From Gammaproteobacteria bacterium (GTDB taxonomy: Bacteria; Pseudomonadota; Gammaproteobacteria; SZUA-229): a stretch of DNA of 9,165 nt. The notes beneath the pieces were generated by a model. The model made no database searches, was not told the DNA's origin, and was given only the letters and a program-made list of their open reading frames with translations. The DNA lies in NCBI GenBank assembly GCA_029879605.1, contig JAOUQA010000057.1, forward strand, positions 1 through 9,165, in the 5' to 3' direction. The position numbers and the translations under genes are program-made. Below are positions 1 through 4,338 of the stretch, one piece after another; within the stretch, counting starts at the first letter, position 1, and each line of letters begins with the position of its first letter.

Positions 1-123
1 GTTAAAAGCGATCCACGTTTACCCTTTGGTGGTACCAGGCATTCCGGTTATGGGCGTGAGCTTTCAGTCCATGGCTTGCGTGAATTCGTCAATATTAAAA
101 CAGTGTGGCAGAAAGATGTGTAG
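1..123 (+). CDS. Aldehyde dehydrogenase, succinate-semialdehyde type (C-terminal end only)
   Basis: The frame from base 1 encodes the last 40 residues of a protein and stops at TAG 121-123; the start lies outside the window. The segment SDPRLPFGGTRHSGYGREL followed by G-L-REFVNIKTVW is the classic C-terminal signature of NAD(P)-dependent aldehyde dehydrogenases. It is closest in memory to GabD/Sad-type succinate-semialdehyde dehydrogenases, which oxidise succinate semialdehyde to succinate in GABA catabolism. The PFGG..SGYGRE motif lies by the catalytic pocket and the REFVNIKT strand takes part in oligomerisation in this family. The catalytic Cys and Glu and the cofactor fold are not in the window, so the exact substrate cannot be fixed from this tail. 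rlmJ begins 39 nt downstream on the same strand, so read-through is possible. Confidence 0.8.
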   Translation, partial: VKSDPRLPFGGTRHSGYGRELSVHGLREFVNIKTVWQKDV

Positions 124-162
124 ATCATATTGCCTGGTCTGGACGTCATATTAGCATAAGCT

Positions 163-1029
163 ATGCAGGCATATTCTCACCTTTCATATGCAGGTAATCA
201 TGGTGATGTGCTTAAGCACGTCGTCTTAGTTAACTTGCTGGAGCATATTAAAAAGCAATCCAGTCTTAAAGTCTGCTACGTTGATACCCATGCAGGTGCG
301 GGTATTTATGATTTGAAGGGTTCATCGACGAAAACCAGGCAGGCGTATAAAACAGGTATTTTACCAGTGTGGGAGCAATCAGAACCAGTTGAGGGGATGC
401 AAAGTTATGTGCAACTTGTCAGGGCGCGTAATCAAGATACGTTATTACAATATTATCCAGGGTCTCCATTATTTGCGTTGAGTGTTCTGGCTGCTGATGA
501 CAGGTGTTATTTTTTTGAGCTTAATAGTGAGGTGTTTGATCATCTTTGTAATACATTTGCCTGTTATAAGAATGTTACAGTTATACAGCAGGATGGTTTT
601 TCGGCTTATGCTTCAGTTATTTCTAAAGATAAATGCCAGGCTGTTTTTCTGATTGATCCGCCTTATGTTGAATCATCAGATTATGACAGGGTTCTAAATC
701 TGCTCGTGCAGATTTATTCTGTGCCATCAAATGTAACATGCATGATCTGGTACCCGGTTATGAAGCAGGCATGTATGGCAAAATCAGTTGCTGAGGCTGT
801 GTCTGTAGGGCGGGTTTTGCAACTAGAGCTTCCCGTTGCTTTGCCTGATTCAGGTACGAGTATGATCGGAAGTGGCATCTTTATTGTTAATCCCCCCGAA
901 GGGTTTGCTGAAACTATGCGCCCTGTAATGACTGCCCTGCAAAAAAGTTTATCTCAACCTCGACATAATTTATTTACAATTCGTTATCTGTCAGAGTTAT
1001 CTTTTGGGTATGCTGGTAATTGTAAGTAA
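163..1029 (+). CDS. rlmJ: 23S rRNA (adenine(2030)-N(6))-methyltransferase RlmJ
   Basis: This 288-residue protein is close in length to E. coli RlmJ (about 280). The family uses S-adenosylmethionine to methylate N6 of A2030 in 23S rRNA in the cytoplasm. The N-terminus MQAYSHLSYAGNHGDVLKH aligns without gaps to the RlmJ pattern Y.H...AGNH.DVLKH, which supports ATG 163 although no clear Shine-Dalgarno precedes it. Visible motifs, in order, are the SAM-binding loop DTHAGAG (residues 41-47), YYPGSP (97-102), the acidic ribose-binding strand FFELN (117-121), QQDGF (142-146), the catalytic DPPY (165-168), WYPV (196-199) and the late LPDSG..M..SG segment with IVNPP (241-245). All catalytic elements look intact. 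It sits 39 nt after the aldehyde dehydrogenase and is probably a housekeeping gene unrelated to the downstream operon. A weak hairpin follows the stop (ATTTCT 1038-1043, AGAAAT 1050-1055) without a T-run, so no convincing terminator is seen. Confidence 0.95.
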   Translation: MQAYSHLSYAGNHGDVLKHVVLVNLLEHIKKQSSLKVCYVDTHAGAGIYDLKGSSTKTRQAYKTGILPVWEQSEPVEGMQSYVQLVRARNQDTLLQYYPGSPLFALSVLAADDRCYFFELNSEVFDHLCNTFACYKNVTVIQQDGFSAYASVISKDKCQAVFLIDPPYVESSDYDRVLNLLVQIYSVPSNVTCMIWYPVMKQACMAKSVAEAVSVGRVLQLELPVALPDSGTSMIGSGIFIVNPPEGFAETMRPVMTALQKSLSQPRHNLFTIRYLSELSFGYAGNCK

Positions 1030-1075
1030 GTGCCGGATTTCTTGTGCCAGAAATTTAAATTGCAAAATAAAATGC

Positions 1076-1103
1076 TTGACAAATATTTTATATTTGTGAT
1101 ACT
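1076..1103 (+). promoter_or_regulatory. Strong sigma70-type promoter with extended -10
   Basis: A perfect -35 box TTGACA (1076-1081) is followed by a 16-bp AT-rich spacer and the -10 hexamer GATACT (1098-1103, 4 of 6 consensus bases). The TGT at 1095-1097 supplies an extended -10 (TGn). Transcription would begin near 1109-1111, about 390 nt before the parA-like gene at 1499. Either the three-gene operon has a long structured leader or the promoter drives a small RNA of its own. No better promoter was found closer to 1499. Confidence 0.6.
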
Positions 1104-1109
1104 TGGTTA

Positions 1110-1236
1110 ACTCTCCTACCTCCCCGGAGGATGTGTGGCTGCGATTGTTTTGTCGAATCCCAGGATTCACGACAAATTAAGTCCCCCACGGCACCAGCTA
1201 GTTAAAGGGTGCAAGAAACCGTTTTCCCCTTTTTTT
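1110..1236 (+). ncRNA. Candidate structured small RNA or attenuated leader
   Basis: The roughly 127 nt from the predicted start site to a T-run contain several stable hairpins and no convincing ORF. The first is CCTC (1119-1122) with GAGG (1127-1130). The second is a 12-bp stem: TTTGTCG (1149-1155) pairs with CGACAAA (1170-1176), then AATCC with GGATT, with a 2-nt bulge on the right side. The third is GCACC (1191-1195) with GGTGC (1208-1212). The last is AAAGGG (1204-1209) with CCCTTT (1227-1232), running into T1230-1236. The final two stems share G1208-1209 and cannot both form, as in attenuation. GGA triplets near 1126-1131 and at 1163-1165 could be CsrA/RsmA sites, but that is speculative. 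It matches no RNA family I recognise (6S, tmRNA, RNase P, SRP and common riboswitches considered). Confidence 0.3.
1204..1236 (+). terminator. Possible intrinsic terminator or attenuator in the leader
   Basis: AAAGGG (1204-1209) pairs with CCCTTT (1227-1232). An inner GAAA (1215-1218) can pair with TTTC (1223-1226) around a CCGT loop, and seven T residues span 1230-1236. The 5' side carries an unpaired TGCAA bulge and the T-run partly overlaps the stem, so the terminator is not ideal. An upstream stem (1191-1195 with 1208-1212) competes for the same G residues. If functional, it would end a short transcript from the 1076-1103 promoter or regulate read-through into the operon. Confidence 0.3.
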
Positions 1237-1453
1237 AAGCCTAAGTTAACTCGATACCCTCCTTGTTATAACCCGTTTTTTTTATTTATTTTAGACTGTG
1301 TATTCAGTCCGGGTGTGTGTCTGTGGGTAAAAAATCAGTTGTTAGTATTCTGGTCAGTGCCAGAAAAAGGAGAAGCTTACCGACTTAATTGATTATCTAA
1401 TAGCAGTGTTGTCAGGGATGATTGACAGTGGCGATATCAGTACTTCGTCTTAA

Positions 1454-1466
1454 TTGAATAATTCAA
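1454..1466. promoter_or_regulatory. Inverted repeat TTGAA-TAA-TTCAA upstream of the parA-like gene
   Basis: TTGAA (1454-1458) and TTCAA (1462-1466) form a perfect 5+5 inverted repeat around TAA, 33 nt before the start codon at 1499. The position would suit an operator or a site for autoregulation, as ParA-type operons are often autoregulated. The arms are short and AT-rich, so it may be coincidence. Confidence 0.2.
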
Positions 1467-1487
1467 ATATAAATGAATAACAAAAGC

Positions 1488-1491
1488 GGAG
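1488..1491 (+). promoter_or_regulatory. Ribosome binding site of the parA-like gene
   Basis: GGAG lies 7 nt before ATG 1499. It decides between two nearby ATGs: the one at 1494 is followed at once by a stop (ATG AAA TGA), so 1499 is the real start. The 1494 ATG could at most act as a two-codon upstream ORF. Confidence 0.7.
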
Positions 1492-1498
1492 AAATGAA

Positions 1499-2677
1499 AT
1501 GAAAGTCATAGCAATTGCAAATCAGAAGGGTGGATGTGGGAAAACAACAACGGCAATTAACCTGGCTGCAAGTTTTGGTAATAATGATGCGCAAGTACTG
1601 CTGATTGATATGGATCCACAGGGACATGCATCCCTGGGTCTGGGTCTTAAGTCTAAAGATACAACCGGGATATACGAAATATTTTCAGACGAAATTTCTC
1701 TCAAAGATGCAATCGTACCTGGTGTTGCAGAGAACGTGGATTTGATTCCGGCAACTATTTCCCTGGCAGCTATAGAGTATATGTTTACGGATATGCCAGA
1801 GCGAGAAAAGCAGTTGTTTAATCATTTGCAAACGATCAAGCATGAATATGATTATGTTGTTATTGACTGTCCGCCATCGCTTGGGTTTTTGTCGATTAAT
1901 GCTTTACGGTGTGCAAACCAGGTTATTGTGCCCGTTGATACGAGTATTTATGCATTAGATGGTATTGATCGGTTGCAGGAGACTATCGATCTCTTGTGCA
2001 AAAAATATCAATATGAATTACCAGTTACAATTTTGCCAACTATGTTTGATAAGCGGACCCTGTTATCAGCAAAATTAAAATCACACCTTGATGAAAAATA
2101 TAAGGAAAATGTTTCCAGTATTGTTATTCGGAATTCTATACGAGTTCGCGAAGCTGCATGTGTCGGACTTCCAGTTATTAAGTATAAAGCCTTCTGTACT
2201 TCAGCAATAGATTATCAGCGCCTGTCTCATAAAATTATTTCAAATGATATTGCTCTCGCAACCAGTAGTGAACCGGGTAACCTGGATATTGTTTTTGATG
2301 AATTCGATATTGTTAATGATGAAGAAATGCTTGAGTTAGAAGAGCATATTTTTCGCGATGTAGAAAATTCATACCAGGAAAGTCTGGAAGCTGTTCCTGA
2401 AAACAACAAAACATTCGCTGAAAAACAGAAAGTGATTCTGAATTATGATCAGTTATCAGGTAAAAATCTACAGATTGCGGGTGAATTCAATAACTGGATT
2501 CCTGATGCAGGGGTTGAAACCCAGGAAACAGATGAGGGCTTGCAGAAAATATTATCTGTATCGCCCGGTTTATATGAATATAACCTGATCATTGATGGTG
2601 ACTGGCAGGCAGATCCAACTAATCCAAAGCTTGTAGAAAATCAGTTTGGCGGGGAAAACTCAGTTCTCGAAGTATAA
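1499..2677 (+). CDS. ParA/Soj-type ATPase fused to a C-terminal AMPK-like glycogen-binding domain
   Basis: The protein has 392 residues. Residues 1-250 are a complete ParA-family ATPase without an N-terminal HTH. The deviant Walker A is KGGCGKTT (10-17, signature Lys10 and P-loop Lys15), Walker A' is IDMDPQG (36-42), and Walker B is VVIDCPPS (120-127). The family C-terminal pattern RNSIRVREA...GLPV is at 211-226. Such proteins form ATP-dependent dimers on nucleoid DNA and position cargo. Residues about 255-305 are an acidic linker. Residues about 309-392 match the AMPK-beta glycogen-recognition module (CBM48, E-set fold): GEFNNW (328-333), then G-L-YEYNLIIDGDW (357-369), DPTNP (372-376) and a closing NSVLEV. 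By alignment from memory, W333 and W369 correspond to AMPK-beta1 W100 and W133, and N387 to N150. K126 is N362 here and L146 is F383. Usual ParA proteins are about 250-270 residues, so the extra domain is real and in frame. No ParB follows. I infer that it links a ParA positioning engine to a glycogen-like or other ligand. Confidence 0.88.
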   Translation: MKVIAIANQKGGCGKTTTAINLAASFGNNDAQVLLIDMDPQGHASLGLGLKSKDTTGIYEIFSDEISLKDAIVPGVAENVDLIPATISLAAIEYMFTDMPEREKQLFNHLQTIKHEYDYVVIDCPPSLGFLSINALRCANQVIVPVDTSIYALDGIDRLQETIDLLCKKYQYELPVTILPTMFDKRTLLSAKLKSHLDEKYKENVSSIVIRNSIRVREAACVGLPVIKYKAFCTSAIDYQRLSHKIISNDIALATSSEPGNLDIVFDEFDIVNDEEMLELEEHIFRDVENSYQESLEAVPENNKTFAEKQKVILNYDQLSGKNLQIAGEFNNWIPDAGVETQETDEGLQKILSVSPGLYEYNLIIDGDWQADPTNPKLVENQFGGENSVLEV

Positions 2678-2708
2678 GTTTGCGGAATAATTAACGGGGT
2701 AGTAAACA

Positions 2709-3407
2709 ATGTTTGAGAATATTGATCATCCATCCAGGAAATCAAGTCATCGGCTTGATGAAATAAGTCATCATTTTCTTAGTGATGATCATAAAAAATT
2801 AACGGAAGGTCATCAGGTTCCTTTTTTGCCTGTTTTGATGCGTGATTCATCTCAGCTTGAAATTATCAAAAGTATAAATAATAAACTAAGCCTGAATGGT
2901 TATTGTAGTCATATTGTTTATATCCAGGAAATGAGCGAGCGCATGGATCTTGAAATGAGTGAGCGATCTTTCCCTGAAATTTCTCTTCAGGATATTAACT
3001 GGGATAATAAAACCTCGGTTTATAATAAATTTCGGGGCGTTATAAATCAGAAAGGTGATAGTGATGTTTATCTGATTCCTGTTTTAGATATTCAGTATCG
3101 TTTATTTGATCTGATTGGGCGGATTGTTATATTGACCGACTCAACGTTGAGGGGGATTTCTGCTGCTTATGCGCAGATTAAAGAGCTTTCACCCTGTGCA
3201 CTCAAAACAATTAATATCATCATGGTGTCTGATGAAGATGTTGATATTGCTTTACGTCATTATAGAAAACTTGCGGATGGCGTATCCAGGTTTCTTGGTA
3301 AGAAGATTGTTAATGGTGGCTTTGTTATAAAAAATGTTAATGCGAGGCTTCCAGATGGCTCGGATTTTATTGATGTTGATGATGTTCTGGTTCAGGGGAT
3401 TCGTTAA
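2709..3407 (+). CDS. Hypothetical protein, probable ParA/MinD-fold pseudo-ATPase lacking a P-loop
   Basis: The protein has 232 residues and no family I can name with certainty. The C-terminal half reads like MinD/ParA proteins. DVYLIPVLDI (119-128) sits where Walker B would be. RIVILTDSTLRGISAAYAQIKEL (about 138-160) resembles the 'vvvttPe..ai.dAY..iK' segment. TINIIMVSDEDV with ALRHYRKLADGVSRFLG (168-197) resembles the 'lvvN.v......a...y..l...a.rFLg' region. The N-terminal part FLPVLMRDSSQLEIIKSIN (39-57) aligns with the P-loop strand and helix, but RDSSQLE replaces GGxGKT. ATP binding in the usual way therefore looks lost, and there is no transmembrane segment or signal peptide. GGGG at 2696-2699 lies 9 nt before ATG 2709. 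The gene follows the ParA fusion by 31 nt and precedes gene 3 by 40 nt, so co-expression is likely. It may form a heterodimer with, or regulate, the intact ParA; that is inference. Confidence 0.75.
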   Translation: MFENIDHPSRKSSHRLDEISHHFLSDDHKKLTEGHQVPFLPVLMRDSSQLEIIKSINNKLSLNGYCSHIVYIQEMSERMDLEMSERSFPEISLQDINWDNKTSVYNKFRGVINQKGDSDVYLIPVLDIQYRLFDLIGRIVILTDSTLRGISAAYAQIKELSPCALKTINIIMVSDEDVDIALRHYRKLADGVSRFLGKKIVNGGFVIKNVNARLPDGSDFIDVDDVLVQGIR

Positions 3408-3447
3408 TTTTTTTTAAAATATTTTTTACTGGTTAAAGGATTGAATA

Positions 3448-4032
3448 ATGCCATTGAAAATTTCTTCAGTTCAGATTGCAGATGAAAAGGAATTGCGTTC
3501 ACTTATCATATCTAATCTTCCGTCATTCATAAGTGGCTGTAAAATACTTGATAATGAATTACCCATTCCGGGCGCACCTATTTATATTTTGAATGAGCTA
3601 CATCAGTCTGTACTGGTTGTGTTTGATCTCGAAAGTGCGGCCAGGGCTTTGATCAAAGGGCTAAATAGTCTGGATTTTGTAATGGAGCACGGTCATTTGA
3701 TGAGCAGAATCCAGACAATGTCGCATATGGTTTCGGTGCAGGCAGCGCCTTCTCTTATGGTTATTGCGCCAGGGCCGGTACCAGGAGCGAAGTGTTTGCA
3801 ACAGGCGCCAGTTTCTATATTGACTAAAGTTTTTCGTCCACTCAGTGTTAATGGCGAGGTAAGTATTTATATCGAACCGGATACACAGCCTGAATTATCT
3901 GCAGTTCAAGTTGTTAAGCAAATAGAGCAGGCGGATGAATCGGTTATGAATGATGACTGGTCTGGCACCGAATCCATCCATGATATTTTTAACCTGTCAG
4001 ATGAAGAGCAGGATTTTTTTACCGAGGTCTAA
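3448..4032 (+). CDS. Hypothetical protein, degenerate PD-(D/E)XK (NucS/DUF91-like) fold
   Basis: The protein has 194 residues; AAAGGA at 3435-3440 lies 7 nt before ATG 3448. Residues about 13-140 follow the layout of NucS/DUF91-like nuclease-fold proteins. ELRSLIISNLPSFISGCKIL (15-34) matches 'eLr.li..nl..iepGl.ll'. PIYILNELHQSVLVVFDLE (44-62) matches 'iDll..D..G.LvviElK'. ALIKGLNSLDFVMEH (67-81) matches 'al.QalrY..wv.en'. SLMVIAPGP (102-110) and PVSILTKVFRPLSVNGEVSI (121-140) match the later 'lilvAPe' and 'p..lvr...l..nGe' strands. The catalytic Asp is Tyr46, the E-x-K pair is D60-x-E62, and the Q/Y helix residues are K70 and S74. The protein therefore looks catalytically dead. Residues 145-194 form an acidic tail ending DEEQDFFTEV, which might be a docking or DNA-mimic tail. 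It is the last gene of the apparent operon. The family call rests on pattern recall only. Confidence 0.75.
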   Translation: MPLKISSVQIADEKELRSLIISNLPSFISGCKILDNELPIPGAPIYILNELHQSVLVVFDLESAARALIKGLNSLDFVMEHGHLMSRIQTMSHMVSVQAAPSLMVIAPGPVPGAKCLQQAPVSILTKVFRPLSVNGEVSIYIEPDTQPELSAVQVVKQIEQADESVMNDDWSGTESIHDIFNLSDEEQDFFTEV

Positions 4033-4277
4033 AACCTGGATTTTGTCTATCCTGTCAGTTTGTTGGGTATAGTGATTTTATTGAATCTGCTCTAACGTTA
4101 ATGAGTTATCAGGTTTCTGCTCACAATTCCTTCTTTGATTTTTTCTCAACACCGCATCATCGCCAGCTGTGAACAATTGTTTTACTTATTTTATGGTCTA
4201 TATTCGTCCCAGCCGTAAAAAACCTTAATTTCTGCTAAACGCTACTTTTCTCTGGTCGAACGTCGTACTTTCCATAG

Positions 4278-4297
4278 TTAATAACCTTAGTTATTAA
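4278..4297. promoter_or_regulatory. Perfect 8+8 palindrome, candidate operator of the surface-protein gene
   Basis: TTAATAAC (4278-4285), the spacer CTTA and GTTATTAA (4290-4297) form a perfect inverted repeat 41 nt before ATG 4339. AG at 4276-4277 can also pair with CT at 4299-4300 if G4298 is bulged. It overlaps the -35 and spacer of the candidate promoter at 4278-4305, the classic place for a dimeric repressor to bind. It has no T-run after it, so it is not a terminator. Confidence 0.4.
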
Positions 4298-4305
4298 GCT
4301 AAAAT
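4278..4305 (+). promoter_or_regulatory. Candidate sigma70 promoter of the surface-protein gene
   Basis: The -10 candidate TAAAAT (4300-4305) matches 5 of 6 consensus bases. A -35 candidate TTAATA (4278-4283) matches 4 of 6 with a 16-bp spacer. Transcription would begin near 4311 and give a leader of about 28 nt to ATG 4339. The surrounding AT-rich DNA makes chance matches likely, so confidence is moderate to low. Confidence 0.35.
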
Positions 4306-4338
4306 TACAGTCACTACTACGAAATAATAAAAAAAGCT

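Larger units (their letters stand above)
1237..1498 (+). other. AT-rich non-coding stretch before the operon
   Basis: No gene is supported here. The stretch holds T-runs (1276-1283 and nearby), a GTTATAAC palindrome (1265-1272), a GACTG/CAGTC hairpin (1294-1298 with 1305-1309) and a TTCTGG/CCAGAA hairpin (1348-1353 with 1360-1365). It also has an unused-looking AAGGAG (1367-1372) with no usable start codon at normal spacing. A GTTAACTC octamer at 1245-1252 repeats the one at the predicted start site (1106-1113). These are small motifs that could be chance in AT-rich DNA. Confidence 0.4.
4033..4338. other. Non-coding region between the operon and the surface-protein gene
   Basis: No ORF of credible length or composition is seen on either strand. 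No convincing intrinsic terminator ends the operon. The best hairpin is weak: CTATCC (4047-4052) with the GG and ATAG parts of 4065-4072, with a bulge and a short T-rich tail. Other features are a perfect 10-bp palindrome AACAATTGTT (4172-4181) and the longer palindrome with a candidate promoter at 4277-4305. Confidence 0.5.

Noticed and set aside
1044..1366. Direct repeat GTGCCAGAAA at 1044-1053 and 1357-1366, each part of a small hairpin
   Set aside because: Ten bases repeated once in a few hundred AT-rich bases is compatible with chance, and the two hairpins differ in structure. It is not an att site or an IS end as far as can be seen.
1135..1392. An 85-codon open frame starting with GTG after GGAGG
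   Set aside because: The spacing is only 4 nt, and the translation is dominated by Pro, Phe and Cys runs arising from C- and T-tracts. It runs through the hairpins and T-run of the leader and resembles no protein family.
1346..1453. A short frame after AAGGAG encoding KLTDLIDYLIAVLSGMIDSG near its middle
   Set aside because: It reads as protein-like, but no ATG, GTG or TTG lies at usable spacing from the AAGGAG (1367-1372). The first candidate is a rare ATT at 1388, so a gene cannot be supported.
3408..3447. T-rich run directly after the second operon gene as a terminator
   Set aside because: There is no GC stem before the T-run, only AT-rich sequence, and the third gene follows with a good AAAGGA site, so read-through is expected.
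1499..4032. Plasmid or chromosome parABS partition locus
   Set aside because: No ParB-like gene with an HTH and no parS-like 16-bp palindrome of the known consensus is visible. The ParA carries an unusual carbohydrate-binding domain instead.
4172..4181. AACAATTGTT palindrome as a separate operator
   Set aside because: It is only 10 bp, lies far from the candidate promoter elements, and palindromes of this size are frequent in AT-rich intergenic DNA.
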